Assembly (NCBI GenBank): GCA_013396915.1
Contig: VWZL01004640.1
Location: forward strand, 1-64,000
Reading direction: 5' to 3'
DNA length: 64,000 nucleotides
DNA from: Stercorarius parasiticus
Lineage: Eukaryota; Chordata; Aves; Charadriiformes; Stercorariidae
Shown: positions 1 through 13,442 of the stretch, in pieces
Numbering within the stretch: position 1 is the first letter of the stretch
Layout: every line of letters starts with the position of its first letter
Translations under genes and position numbers: made by a program
Notes under the pieces: generated by a model
Seen by the model: only the letters and a program-made list of their open reading frames with translations
Told to the model about the DNA's origin: nothing
Databases searched by the model: none

Positions 1-88
1 AAAAGATAACTTGGGTACCAATACTTTTTGCTTGCACCTCCAGGGTTTTGTAGTCTTCCTTGATACTGCCCAGGTTCTGGCTTGCATG

Positions 89-409
89 TTCCAGTATTTA
101 AAGGGTGGCTACGAAGAAGATGGAGACTCCCTTTTTACAAGAAGTCACGTGGAAAAGACGAGGGGTAATGGGTACATGTTACTCCTGGGAGATTCCGATT
201 GGACACAAGAGGAAAATTTTTCACAATGAGAACAATCAGCCATTGGAATAATCTCCCCAGGGAAGTGGTGGATTCCCCAATATCGGATGCTTTTAAGATT
301 CAGCTGGGCAGGGTGCTGGGCCATCTTGTCTAGACTGTGCTTTTGCCAAGAAAGGTTGGGCCAGGTGATCCTTGAGGTCCCTTCCAACGTGGGATGCTAG
401 GATTCTATT
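89..409 (+). mobile_element. CR1: CR1 LINE fragment, 3' end, plus strand
   Basis: This is a diverged, 5'-truncated chicken-repeat-1 retrotransposon copy. It begins near TTCCAGTATTTAAAGGGTGG and runs through the C-terminal ORF2 region into the 3' UTR, ending with GAGGTCCCTTCCAAC and GATTCTATT. In one frame (11-229) the residues FQYLKGG and KTRGNG match the pattern seen in the better copy at 11293. The frame then stops and the following stretch (AATCTCCCCAGGGAAGTGG) is out of frame, so the copy is dead. The sequence before position 89 shows no CR1 similarity that I can see. The 5' truncation is normal for CR1. Confidence 0.88.
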
Positions 410-787
410 AAGTAGATACCTAATTACTAAGTTTGTTAACGTAAGTTTTAAACTGCAAATGGTAAGCGCTTACATCTATTAAATCTTATGTTTTAGTCAA
501 CCTTAGTTGCCTTAATTCTTATACTTGCTTTTTACCAAGTTGATGACTTTCTACATTTTGTCGACTTCAGCTGATGATGGATTCGTTTATAACCTTTATA
601 AAATCAAGTCACAATTTTACATAAAAGCTTATTATCTTTATTCTTACAGTACTGGAACAATAACCACAGGTTAAAGCTCCTACTGAGACAGATAAAAAAC
701 GTACCAGTTAACAATGGGATTGCCCCAACTTGATAAATTTTTTGTTCTAAAGCTTCATTTAAAAAGAAAAGCCTTTTTTTCTGTATG

Positions 788-818
788 ATTACATATGAGG
801 AAGTCCCTCATATGTAAT
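788..818. repeat. Perfect 13-bp inverted repeat (hairpin)
   Basis: The left arm ATTACATATGAGG (788-800) is the exact reverse complement of the right arm CCTCATATGTAAT (806-818). The loop is 5 nt, AAGTC. Pairing extends three more bases on each side with one G-T mismatch. The stem is shorter than a typical microRNA precursor. It may be a relic of a small inverted-repeat element, or it may be chance. Confidence 0.75.
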
Positions 819-1150
819 TATATCATATCAGAAATAATTTTAGTCCTATTTTCATATTGTGCCAGGATTTCCTGAAGTCCCGCAAGCAAACTGCATGGAG
901 GATACAACACTCTGTGAGCTATCCATATCCTTACAGACCCTCAGGGATATTCCACAAAAGATACTACCTACATGGCACTGGCTGGCCTTTACAAAGCTCA
1001 GTGCCTTTTTTCTCTTAAGAGAGCTGACATTTCAAGATATCTGATATATGCAAAAAGGCTTTACTGCTAGTACCCTCTGCAGTGACTGAAGCTCTGTTGA
1101 AGCGGAGCTTACTGCATTCTCCCACATGAAATAGATAATGCACTAAAGCC

Positions 1151-1199
1151 GGTTTTTGTTTGTTTGTTTGTTTTGTTGGGTTTTTTTTTATTATTTTTA
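1151..1199. repeat. GT-rich low-complexity tract (TTTG)n with poly-T
   Basis: Tandem TTTG units are followed by a T run and TTATTTTTAT. It belongs with similar tracts at 11761-11791, 22899-22937 and 34151-34180, and with their A/C complements elsewhere in the window. Confidence 0.7.
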
Positions 1200-4100
1200 T
1201 GTGATTATGGCTATTCCAGCGCTTTTTCGTGGGGTTAAAAAATGTTGCATCACTCCCTAGCAAAACAGGCCTGAGCAAGGCACCCAAATTGAATAGATCA
1301 TAACAGGTGCAAGGAGGTCCCTTAATAAAATCAGAAAAATAACAGGATTAACATGCAGGACTTTGATGTGAGTATTATCACATAAGAAGTCTATCTTGCC
1401 AGTCCAAACAAATACATTTAGTATATTTCCACATGCTGAGTGTTAATTTATTTTCTTTAATGTTCTGAGCACCTCAGCCAATCTGCTCTATATTCCCACT
1501 GGGAAAACAGCACAGCTTGAAAGAGGCAATGGGAGCAACCTGTTCATTTTTTCCACTGATGTGGCTTTGCAACATCAGGCTTTTTTCATGCTTTTTGAAA
1601 GAGCAGGCTCTAAATGTCTGTAATCTTCTCTTTCTTAATCTGAGTAATTTCTTTCTAGAATGACCAGACCATCTGAAAAGTGGGTTAAAATGGTTCTTGA
1701 AGCTGGAACTTTGAAAATGAACAAATGAACTCTGTAATCATTATAAACAATTTGTCATAGTGGGGGACTGCAGTGATCCTCAAAGCATGTGCATTATACC
1801 TTTTTCTTTAAATCCCGTCCTTTTAATTAGGATCATGATAATGATGTCATGTGAATTAAAAATACAAATAAGTGAAATAATTTCTTAGAACAGGAATAGA
1901 AATGCATGACAAAATTGATGATCACAAAACAAACTCGAGGGAAGAACTGATGTGTTACAGGGACAGACTTGCCAATCAGTAAGGATATGCATGGAAGAAA
2001 TCTCAGTTGTGTCATAAACAGTAAAAAATGACTAGGGGATGTGGTTAATTAGTATAACATAGAAAGAATGGCTTAGTGACTTGCATACTCTTGGGATGTG
2101 ATTTCTCAATTAAATACACTCCTCAGGTTGCTTCATTGTCACTTTGAAATGTCATTGGTTTTAATCCAAGTATTAATTATTCAAGGATAATACTTTGATC
2201 AACAAAGTCTGGAAGATAATGCCTAAAATCAGGAAGGTTCTTCCCTTTGCAGAAATCTGTCCAGTTGCCCAACACATCTTTGGGAAATTAAAGCTAAAAA
2301 TCCAGAGGATCACTTTAAAATATGTGTAAGGCAATATCAGTTAGAAGCTGATCGGACACTGCTTTGGTAATTCATAAAATACAAAAAGTAATATTGATCA
2401 GGTTACATGGATGTTGTTTAGAGAAAAGCAAAACTAAACACACCAGAGATATTGTGAATTTTAGTTCAGACTAGCAAAAATGTGTGTTTTCCTCCTTACA
2501 TTACCATTTATACAAATACTTTGTATAGTCTGAAACAGAATATAGAATTTGAAAATAAATCGAATTTTTTTAATGAGTATTTCTTATTTTGGATAATATA
2601 TGACTTTAAAGTTGTATCTTGGTGAAAATGTTATCATCAACAGGGCTTACTTGAAATTCTTTTCTGTTTGGTATCGAATACATACATGTTATGGCAATTT
2701 GCGATAAAAACAAATGACATTGTGACATTTCCCATAGGACAGAAATCTGATTTTGTTTATTTCTGGTGAGAAGATCTTGCTTTTTGTTGCCTTTTTTTTT
2801 TTTAATGATAATTGTGACAATACTCTCAAACAATTTTGAGATTTCGAAATGGAATACTAAGTAGCAGGTTGAAAACAATTTTTCCAAGACAAATCCTATT
2901 AGAAATGATTCTTTTTCTAGAAAGAAATGCAAAAAGACTGTTTTAGATAGAGCAAGGTATTTTGTAAAACATTGGCTTTTAACTAGCTGATGTTCATGGT
3001 AGAGGAAATAACTTTTAGAGAATACGTGATGGGTGTTCTCCAGTGTCATGCCCACTGGACCAATCTGCAAAGCGGAAATTACATTTCTTTATGGTCCATT
3101 CAGCTTATTAAGGAAATTAAAGATTAAGTATCTGTTATGCTTTTGAAGATGAAATAAACAGGTATTAATACAGATATCATCTGTCTTACCTGAAGATATG
3201 TGACAAAATTATATTCTGAGAGATATTGAAGAAAAATGTTATTGAATTTTGCCTGCTATTTTTGTACTGTTATCATCTGCTCTTAATCAGAACACAAAGT
3301 ATTGTAAACAATAGAAATCTCAAAATCTTGTCATTGAACAGAAATGCAAATTAACATTTACATGTTGATGTAACAACATATTGTGTCATGTTGTAAAATG
3401 CTACAATCAGGTACGTTATTTTCTTGGTTTAAAAAAATGTTTTATGGGGATTTAAGGTGAGTTCTGTATGCAAGGAAAGTAACGCATTAGCTTCTGCTAA
3501 TGGGGGAAACATGAAGATGAGTTACTTACATACGAACTCATCAACAGTCAGCTAGCATCCACTGCTGGAAAATGAAATCCTATGTTACATGTATCACATT
3601 GCATCATTTTATGGGGGTTAAGATTAGAGATCACACAGAAAAAAAATTTAGCTATTGACAAAAAAGGTCATGATTGATTTTGTGGTTATCCTGTGATTGT
3701 ACTATTCCTTTTCTTCAATATTTTTGTGACTATAACAAAACAGCTGTTGAAAAAGCTGCCAGGATAAAATATGACAATGCAGGTAGTTGTTGTCCTCCAT
3801 AGCTGACTTTATTTCATCAGAATGTACATCTTCAGTATAGTGTAGTTCGTAAAATAAATATCTATTGGAAAAACAGTACAACAATGTCAGCAAACAGCTT
3901 AGCAAAAATACAGTTATCCATACTGCCTTCTCCCATCCTGTTTGCAGCCATAGTCTGATACCCTGTATCTTTACCTGGAGACAAAATGCTAGCTGCTTAG
4001 CAGTCAGTCAATTCTAGATGTCATCCAGAAAAACAGTTAGACAAAAGCTTTCTTAGTGAAAGAAAGACCGAGCAGCTAGTTCAGACAAATTGAAACAAAA

Positions 4101-5200
4101 GAAATAGTATGTACATGCGATGGCATTTTTAAAACTAATCCTGTCATACCCAAAACCTGGTAAGTCTAATGCTATAATGATACTATCTCAATTCCTTAGC
4201 CTTATTTTTTCTGTATTTTACTTCTCTGCTACAATCTGGTGCTCAGGGTATCTCAGGAATCTGGATGTTTTCTCTTGATTTTGGTCATTTGAGGAAATCC
4301 ACACTGGCAAGTGGCTGCACGTACTCATCTTTTTGCAAGAAGTGCCTGGAATTCATCTCCAGCCTTCACTACACGCATTTGCTGACGAAACCAGTTTGGT
4401 TTACGTTTTTAAAGGACAGATCACAGATGATCTAACATGGAGAAAGGCATGCCACTGATTTAAGGAATCACAGAAAATAGGCAAAATTTTCATGTGATAA
4501 CAGCACGTCGGCTGGAACCAAATATAGTTTTGATATAATTGCTGGTTCCATTTATTCCTCTGAATAAAGCTCTATCATTTAGGTGGTGTTGACCAGTTAA
4601 ATGTATAATTACTGTAATCCATCAGGATGTTAAAAAATTAAAAAATGTCCTCTTCATGTATATATTTGGAGTATGTTTTTTCACATTGTGTAATTACCAT
4701 TAGTGGGTCCAGGCAGGCTCCTCAGATTATGTACAAATAAATGAATAGATGAAATGGAAGCCCTCATTTTAAATAGGTGCAGACTACTAGCAAAATCTGT
4801 ACCCTGATTAATCACAGGGTTTTTTACTGAGCAAACTCAGTTCTGCACAGCTTGAGGTAGTGGTTAGAAATCAGAAGATGGGTCAGAAGAACAAAGAGAC
4901 CTGGGCAAGCCCTGCCTCTGCCTCTCCTGGGAAAGGAGTTCTGGTACATGGCACAGAGCAGTGGCAGGGACCTGCCAGGAGCCGCTGCAACAGACGGGTT
5001 TCTGCGCATCAGGCTAAGGGACAGGCGGGTAGGACAAGTCCCCTAGCACGGTTCCCAGTCCAAAGTGCAAGTGCTGCGTCTCAGCTCTACAGTCTGAGTT
5101 AGGCAGTCTGCATCGCTTTCTGTCGATGCTCTGATACCTGTATACTTGCAGCTATGTTTGTGTTGCTTTCCAGTTGCTGCCGTGATGGTTCTATAGCTGT

Positions 5201-5304
5201 GGAAAATAAAAAAGGGGGAAAAAAACGTGTGAAAAGAAGAGGAAAAAGAAGGGAGAATTGGAGGAAAGAAGATAAGGAAAAGATATATGAAAGGAAGGAG
5301 AGAT
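5201..5304. repeat. Purine-rich tract of about 100 bp
   Basis: The plus strand is nearly all A and G across this stretch (for example GAGGAAAGAAGATAAGGAAA), with only scattered T and C. Tracts of this kind can adopt triplex structure. The overlapping open frames on both strands are compositional artefacts. Confidence 0.7.
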
Positions 5305-8300
5305 TAATTCTTGGTATCTTCACATCCATCTTAGCGATCTCCTCCTAGGAGACTGAAAAACAACTAGAACAAGATCTTAAAGGACAGATGGCATAGCATA
5401 ACTGCTGAAAATGTGTTCTTATTTCTCTGATTCAACCTTTGCCCAATATGTGTGGTACTGAGAAGTCATGGACTGCAGTAACTTAGGTATAGTTCCCCAC
5501 TCATTGTGTCACGAACATGCACTTCTACATGTTTTCTGAAGAAATTGCAGCCAACACAAATTTAATTATGAAATTAAGACGTAACCCTTGAATATTCATT
5601 TGTATTTCTGGCCACAAATAGCTATATTGGTATAGTGGATTCATAGTCAACCACTGAGATAGGTGAAAGTCGGAGGATGAACTTCAAAATTCACTTATGC
5701 AGTCAAACTGGCCTCAAAATAGATGTGATTTTTCAGACGTGCAAGAAGTTTTTAGTGCTATTTAGACCATAAGTTTAAGCATTCCCTAAATTATCTGAGA
5801 CCTTTTCCTAGTAAAATTCTCCAGCATCTAGCTAAGGGAAAGGATGACCAAAAAAACAGACTTTGTAGCAACGTTGAACAAATAAGAGGGGGACAACATG
5901 TCAAGTTGAGGAAAAAAAAAATTTCTTTTTTTAAGGGTGGCCAGAAGCATCAATCACATGATATTTTGCATCGTTAAAATGACATATTTTTCTTGTCTAT
6001 CTGTACTTAAAACTGCGACTCCAGTTCATTCAGTTCAGTGGAAGAGACAAAGTTGAGACTGTAACAGGACAACTTCTGTTGAAATTACTGTCTTGATGTT
6101 GCATTTTTCAGAATAGTTAAGAAGTAGAACAGCTTGTGTGGTAGCAAGCTCAAGTAAATGCTGTAAACATGTTTTCTGTAATTGAATCTTATTAGCTTTA
6201 ATTCATATTCTACATAATTAAGTAATTCTTTTTTATAATGTTGTATCAGTCAAAATCATCTATTTTTAATGTGTCAAAGCAAAATGAATCTAAAACTGTT
6301 TATATAGCTTAGCAAGTAATTTGATTTTGTTTTGTTTCAGGGTTTTTTCTTTTTTTTTTTTTTAAGAGGATTTATCTTGACTGGAAAATATTAGTTTGAA
6401 ATGAACACTCTTGCTTTGACATGAATTTGAGTGACTTCTCTGACTACAAGGAAACTTGTAGTCTTGCAACATGCACTGAAAGCTTTTAAAGGTGCTAGAA
6501 GTAATGGTTATCTGAACTGGAGCAATTGTGCTCGAATTATTCCGTAAAAAACCCAGATCAGATTGCTTTTTAATAAAGTCAACACTTGTCTTTTACTCTC
6601 CCCATTTTCTGTCTTCCATCTCAGCTTTCATTTAAAATAAAAATCATTTTAGCCATGAAACCCATTGAAACAACCTGTATCACCATACTTAACAGCTCAT
6701 GACTCTAAAGCTAGCAACAGTAGAGCCAGCTTTGCATTAAAGGCACTAGGTTTGCAAAAGCCACTTGTCAATAAACAAACCCTTTTTGGGGGATAAATGA
6801 CAACTTTTGACTGGAAAACAGTCTAAGACAGAACAGTCTTTGTTTAATACTAAGTAAGTAATAATCAGATCACAGCATTTGCTTGATACTTGCTTGTGCA
6901 CTCTGAACGTAGGGTTCAATCTGAGATTTGGGGTAAATTTCTCATTCTGCCTCAGTAAAGCCATGGACTAAACATCAACTTCCTCGTGTACGACGTCGAG
7001 TAAATCTAGTGTGTATCGGAGCTGTTCTACTTTCCAGTCCCCTGGGAAGTCCAGTGGCTGCTTTGCACTGACTGGGTGCATTTCAGTACTTCTGAAATAG
7101 AATGTCATAAAATTTCACTTACAATTACATTTTATGTCTTATCGTTTCATTTTATGTGGGATGATATATATATATTTTTAACTGTAAACTCTATTTTTAA
7201 ATTCTATTTTTAGCTGGAGACTTGAAATATACCTTTTTAGCCAATTCTAATCTCCACCTTGGTTTTTTTTTTCCCCTTAAACCAATCAAGAAGGAGCTCA
7301 ACAGAAAATGTGGTGAGAAATTTTGAACAACTACACAAATTATTGTGAATGACATTTTTGCATGGGTCTCCAAATGCAGAGAGCTTGGCTAGATGACACG
7401 GAGCGTAAAAAACACTGCCCTGAAACCTTTTTGACATGGTATCTTACCATATGGAAATGCTGGAATTTAACATGTTTTGCATTGGCAGGCAATTCTTTAT
7501 TAATACGCCTACAGAGGAGCAGTGCATACTAAACATTCTGGCTTGCTGACAGGGCTATATTAATACAAAATAGGAGTCCTGAGATAATTACAGTTTTGTA
7601 TCTGGAACAGAGAAGTGTGTGAAATAGATCTTTACTTAGCCAAAGAAGAAACAATTTTCTCCTTTAAATGTATATTTGATCTTAATAAATGGACAGCCAG
7701 TGAATTTAAGATGGTCTGCTATACTTCAACTATGTACAGTATTTAGAATGTGTAACTGGGCTCTTGCCAATGTAGAAACATAATTTCCCTTGTTACAAGA
7801 CTGAGATTTTGAAAGGAATATGTAAAGACTTAAATTAGCATTGGAAAAAGTTGCAAAAGTTTCTACATAGAAAACTTCAGCTCAAGAAATCCTCAGTAAA
7901 TATCTCAAGGTTTGTTTCTTTTTTTAATTAAGAGGAAAAAAACCCACAAAAATTTAAATATAGAGATGGAAGAAAAGAGTAGGCAACCTTGCTGTAAAAT
8001 CAGTGGAGGTAATGTCGGCAGGAAGCTCTTGATTCTTTTCCCTTTTAATTATGGGATAGATTTTCTCATTAGGCTTCTCTATTTAAAGCTAACTATAATC
8101 GGCTTACATATTAAAAATAACAGTGACAAACACAGATTAGGATGCATGTTTGTATGGATGAGTACTTGAGAACTGAAGCTCTTGCAGAAAGTAACTCAAA
8201 GGAGGGAATAGTTGATCCTCCTTTGTTACAGGTGAGGCTGAGAAACACTTTATTTCTTCTCAGACAGTCTGAACAAAAATCCTCTCTGTAGCTAAGCATA

Positions 8301-8356
8301 CCTAGGTGTTGCTGGGGTCAGAGGACTGCAGTATGGAATGAAGCCATTTAGTTGAG

Positions 8357-8820
8357 TTGTTTTACTGCTGGATAATGCCATTGGTTTTCAGGCTTTGGTT
8401 GCAAGGGGAGTTGCGGGGGGCTGGTGCGATGTGCCCTCTGCCCTGTACTCTGCAGGACAACTTCCCAGCCCAGCAGGCAGACCTCTCGGTTTCTCACTGC
8501 CTGAGTACGTCCTTTCTGGTTACTGATAAGCCCATGGCTTTAAACAGCCACCTCATGGTCCCTTCTCTGCAACCTCTGCCTAACACCTTGGCGGTGTGTG
8601 CCAAACACATCAGGATGAGGTGTAATCCTAGGCTCTTCTATGGTCTTACTGTCACTCGCTGCTCCTCTGGGTGGTGGACACCATTACCAAGTGGGCATGA
8701 AGAGGAGGTATTTTAAAGGTATGCCTGTGATAAGACAGTCTGGTGACTTGACCAGGACATCCTAACGGCACCACTGCCCTGGCAGAAACCCTCTCTGGAG
8801 CACATCTTTCTAGACTATTG
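8357..8820. other. GC-richer block, unrecognised
   Basis: This block is more GC-rich than its surroundings and holds a 119-residue plus-strand open frame (8357-8716). The translation has no domain, signal or repeat that I recognise, and nothing suggests splice sites at its edges. It could be a degraded repeat or a chance frame. It ends near a 14-base A run at 8863-8876. Confidence 0.3.
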
Positions 8821-10602
8821 CTGTTGGGGTTGTTTCTTTCTTTTTTCCATCTGTCACTTAAGAAAAAAAAAAAAAATAGAAGTAACTGCAAGAAAAACCC
8901 TGATCTGTATTGTGCCAACAACTTGCTGAGAGGACCAGGAAGATTTTTAAGGTACCTAAATCCTAGTGGGTGCCTAAAATGTAATTCCTTTCAGTGGTAC
9001 GTAGGTGCCTAAATAGGAGGAATGTTGTCAAATATCTTTGTAACTCAGTCCCTCTTTGTTTAAATATAGGTAATGGTCAATTACTTATAGCAGCAACCTT
9101 TCTTCATAAAATGAGCTGTTGCATTCAGTCTGGTAATAGCAGTCTGCTTGTGTTGATTTGTTTATGTAAGTTACAATATTTGTGTCGCTTTGCAGTATTT
9201 ATTTAAATTGTGTTTCCTTTGAGTATGATGGGTAGGACTGGTTTAAGAAAAGTCATGAAACCACGTATTCTCAATTTATTTCCTCCACAAAAATTGTTTT
9301 TCACTCATTCAACCACCCACATGGAACTTTTTGCCCAGGGAAATAATTCACTGTGATGACCCAAATTTTCTTTAAAAAAATAAATACTTATGAATAGATG
9401 AGAATATACAGGCATTGCCTATACATTTTTTTTTAATATAAAGGCTTCCAAACTCCCAAATTTGTTTCAGAAATAATGAAAGATTTCATGAAGCAACCAA
9501 AGTGTTTTCCAGGAACATCACTCACAAAGTCCAAGCACTTAGCAGCAATAATGTCTAGCTAGGATGTCCCAATTCTCACACAATCTGCAAACTGAATATA
9601 TAATTTGTATGCATAAAGAAACATACTTAATCACAACAATCTAAATCAGCAATGAGTCATAGTTAAAAGTATAATTGCAGTTTTGATTTCAGTATCAAAA
9701 TATTCATATTTTTTATTACATGACAAGTATTTGGTAACAGCTATTTAGATCGGAAGTTCCCTGATGGTTCAGAATAATGCTATATAGGTAGCCTATTTTT
9801 ATTTAACCTAGGGAAAATAGGAGAATATTGATCATTTGACCAATTGCGTTATTAAATTCACATTTCAAATCAATAAATTCATGTGTGTACGTGTATTTGC
9901 TTCGTCTTTTAGATTGGTCTGTTTTTAGAATAGCAAAATTGTGTAAGACTTCATAAACCTTTGTACTTGATGTATGTCAGATAAACGTAAGTAGTTTATA
10001 GGGAAGGTGGAGGGGTAATGCAGATATAGGTAGTAACAGAATGAACAACAGGATGAGTGGGTGCAACCTTTTATTCAATAAAAACCATACCTATTGGACA
10101 GTGCTGCAGAGATAGAACATGTTCAGTGTCTTAAATATCAGCTTCAACCCCTTAATCCTAAGAGTGTATTTATTAACCACAGAAATAGGTATCATAAACC
10201 ACTTATGACCTATTGCTGGCCACATTCTTTTTTAATAATTGCATTGATCTACATTTCAAAATAATTTCCTCATTGTTTGTGGGTGTCCAGTCTGATATAC
10301 CTTAACCCTGGTTTTCAGGAAAGCAAAGTCACTGCAGGTCCTTGTGAAAAATTCCCAAGGGGGAATGAGGCAAGAAATGAACACCTCTGTACTGAGCTGT
10401 TAATGTTAACCCCAACATTAGTATTTCAGGCAGTGCCCTATGTATGTTTGTCACTTTTACAAAAATTGCATTGGATCCTGAATTCTCTGCTCCACTCCAT
10501 AGACTTGGATTGTTCAAACATGGCCAGCACAGGGATGTTCTAAACCCCAATTAATATCTAAAATTTCACACAATATGTTGAAATAGATAGACAGAAGGAC
10601 AG

Positions 10603-10627
10603 AATGAATGAATGAATGAGTGAATGA
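10603..10627. repeat. (AATG)n tetranucleotide microsatellite
   Basis: There are about six units of AATG on the plus strand, one of them changed to AGTG. It follows short GATAG/ACAG repeats. Confidence 0.9.
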
Positions 10628-11292
10628 AAGATGAATAATTTAGATGACCAGATCTCTAAATATGGAAAAGTTCACCTGACAAATACATTAAATCAAAGAG
10701 AAGAGGTAAGGAGTGGAACCAGAACTGTAAATTAGCGTTATCTATCTGATACCATACAGACTCCAGGTATTATTTTCATTAATTGCACAGTTTTGCATCT
10801 GACCATCAAGCTCCTGAACTTCTGTAACTGGTTATGCTCTGAAGAGCTTTAATGAACTGCGGCTAAGAATTTGTGTTATGCTTTTTTATTTTGTAATGTA
10901 CAATGCAGTAACTAAATAATAGTTTTAATTTTACAAAACAAAAGGTGTTTCGTGCCTAGTGAGTTGCAAGCTTAAATACTTCATGGGAACTTGTGATTTA
11001 TTTATCTACAAATGCTTAGCTGTGGGTAACTGACAAAAATGCTGATGCAAACAGAGCCGTACCCTAGCAGACAATCATTACAACAACCAGTTAAAAACCT
11101 CAAGGCCAAGAGGCTCTTTTCAGTTTCACTTCATTTTGTATACAGGTTACTGTTGTCCTGTTTTGTCTTTTTAAAGTCCTTTAAAGTATCAATCACTTCT
11201 CATTCAGTTCTTTCCAGATAACTTTTTTTTTTCTCTCCACTTAGCTTTTGAGTGTAGCTCCACTACACTTTTAAGTTTAGCTTTTCATTGAG

Positions 11293-11658
11293 AGGAGGAT
11301 GAGGGGAGACCTCATTGCCCTCTACAACTGCCTGAAAGGAGGCTGTAGAGAGGTGGGTGTTGGCCTCTTCTCCCAGGTGAATAATGACAGGACCAGAGGA
11401 AATGGTCTGAAGCTGCGTCAGGGGAGGTTTAGATTAGATATTAGGAAGAATTGCTTTACTGAAAGAGTGGTCAGGCACTGGAACAGCCTGCCCAGGGAGG
11501 TGGTTGAGTCACCATCCCTAGAGGTATTTAAGAAATGTCTAGATTTGGCACTTCAGGGCGTGCCCTAGTGACAGAGATTGTAGGGTTTTTTTCTGTGTGT
11601 GTATGGTTGGACTCGATGATCTCAAAGGTCCCTTCCAACCATGAAGATTCTATGATTC
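11293..11658 (+). mobile_element. CR1: CR1 LINE fragment, 3' end, plus strand
   Basis: This is the best-preserved CR1 3' end in the left half. A continuous 89-residue frame (11299-11568) encodes the C-terminal tail of CR1 ORF2, downstream of the reverse transcriptase domain. It contains [34 protein letters not shown] and [18 protein letters not shown], patterns familiar from avian CR1. The frame ends at TAG, followed by a 3' UTR with GGTTGGACTCGATGATCTC, GGTCCCTTCCAACC and the terminal ATTCTATGATTCC. The UTR seems shortened relative to typical copies. The endonuclease and reverse transcriptase parts are absent, so it cannot move by itself. Confidence 0.95.
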
Positions 11659-11760
11659 CTTGCATTTTCTAGAGAGGTTTCCATCAGACTGCCTATTCAG
11701 CAAAATTAAATACAGCTTTAGGACACTAGAAAACAAGCATCTGAAAAGAGGGTGTGAGTG

Positions 11761-11791
11761 GGTGTGTTTTGTTTTGGTTTGGTTTGTTGTT
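11761..11791. repeat. (TTTTG/TTTGG)n low-complexity tract
   Basis: The run GTTTTGTTTTGGTTTGGTTT lies 100 bp after the CR1 copy. It is one of several similar GT tracts in the window. Confidence 0.7.
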
Positions 11792-13428
11792 AAATAGGAT
11801 ATGAGTTGCCAGTCCAAAATGTGATGTTAAGATGTAAGCAGATGTAATCTGCTGTGAGAAGTATCAGCGTAACCATACTTAATTCTTGAAATGTATGACT
11901 ATGACCTTTCAGATTCAACCTTGTAAAAGCTTGTCCTCCAAGACCAGGGCAATGCATTGATCCCCATGGTTCCCCATCCCAAACAAGAACAGACTAATCT
12001 GAAAAGCAAGTGAAGAGAACCCAGCTTGATTAGCTTTGTTACAAGACTAATCACTGAACAGTGGCAGGGATGTAAGAACTGGGAATGCCACAATTCATTA
12101 TTCATAACACACATCCCTCTACTTAATAAATCTTGAATACAAACATTATAAGCAAACCATGCTCTCCTTCACCTGGCTGGCTTCCAGGGCCATTCCACTG
12201 TACCTAATACTAATTTAAAGATTTTCTGATTAGTTTTACAGTAGTAGGTATGCTCTATTACAAGGCAGCAATTTTCTGATGATACGCATAGCCAATTTTA
12301 AAATAAAACTTTTAAACTTTTAAATTTTCCTGTCCCATTAGAGCAAGGGAAGGATAGAAAGGGTCACCTTTGAATCTGGGAAGTCCTTAGTAAACTTAAA
12401 CTTAAAACGCTTGTGGCTCCTAATGTAGTCTAGATTAGAGAATAAAACAAAATTTCGGCTTAATGTTTTGAAATCCTCATTGCTAACCAGCCACTTCTTG
12501 AAAAAAAATAATAATCTGTAAATGTTGTTTCCATTTTATAAGAGGAGAGGAAAGAACTGAGAGGTTTTTAAAGTCTGAGAAGCTGAGCTGCGATAAAAAC
12601 TGCCATTAGCACTTTCACACCTGATTTTGAGCTACTGAAGCCAGTGCTGTTCTATTGACAAAGCAGTGTCAGCCTGTCAGTTTGGGATTAACTCTGGCCT
12701 TTCAGAGCTGCTGTCCTGGAAGTGTGGAGAAGTTAAATAAGAACCACTGACTCTCTTCCAAGTTTCCTGGGTTTTCACTGAAAGATTTCTAACGCTGCTG
12801 TAGCTGGTGAAGAGAATCTTGTGTGCTTCATCTTTTGCCATGATTCCTGCAAGCTTGAATAATTTCTGTATTTATGGAGGTGGGTTGCTTGTTGTATTTA
12901 TCAGGTCCATTCACAGCTGCCAAGAAGAGTGCCAGCTTAGGGCTGGAAAGTTGTATTACTCTCTTTGCGTCTCTAAATGAAACCTGTATGAAGACTATCA
13001 ACTAATTTGTAGCTTCTCTGGCAGGCGGTAATGACTTTTTTGGACATTGTTGATAGGAAGTAGAGTGAAGCAACCAAAGCTTAGTGAGATGAAAAGCTTC
13101 ACATCCCACTGATGTCTTGAGTGATGGTAGGCTGCCAGTATTTGAATTAGACTTCTTCACTCAAATATATTCATCTTTGTTTTCAACAAAGGTAGAATTT
13201 TCTGGATAAGACATGCTTCCTTCTCTCCAATTTCCACTCTGTCTCACAGCTTTATCCCTTTATTCTGGGCAAGGTTCTGTCCGTCGGTTGTATATTCCCC
13301 ATTCAAAAATCAGTCTAAAACCTACTGCTAGATCAGGGTTTCCTTCTGTCTCTCTGGAGATTTCTCTAAGTGTTTTGATGGGGTCAGGTTTCGTGTTTTT
13401 AGGAATCCGCTGCTTCTCAGCGGCAGCA

Positions 13429-13442
13429 TTGCCCTCTGGTGG
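13429..13442 (-). promoter_or_regulatory. CTCF-like core motif
   Basis: The minus strand reads CCACCAGAGGGCAA. This matches 13 of 14 positions of the CTCF core CCASYAGRKGGCRS; only the last, weakly constrained base differs. By base composition alone, a match this good with a mismatch at that position is expected less than once in 64 kb. The motif lies in a GC-richer patch about 9 kb left of the CpG-rich segment, a plausible place for an insulator or loop anchor. Actual binding cannot be seen from sequence. Confidence 0.45.

Larger units (their letters stand above)
410..11292. other. Non-coding, probably intergenic DNA
   Basis: No exon, RNA gene or clear mobile element was recognised apart from the small items listed separately. 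The sequence is AT-rich with few CpGs. Hand-counted 60-base lines show no consistent A/T or G/C strand bias. The longest open frame is a 154-residue minus-strand frame (2606-3070). Its translation is rich in F, L, K and I, and a lysine run comes from a poly-T tract, so it looks like a chance frame in AT-rich DNA. A GC-richer patch at 4810-5110 has open frames on both strands and matches nothing I recognise. Confidence 0.6.

Noticed and set aside
2606..3070. 154-residue minus-strand open frame, the longest not affected by N
   Set aside because: The residue mix is that of random AT-rich DNA, the lysine run comes from a poly-T tract, and there is no recognisable domain or splice context.
11299..11568. 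89-residue frame as a host gene
   Set aside because: The sequence is the C-terminal tail of CR1 ORF2 followed by the CR1 3' UTR, so it is a mobile element fragment.
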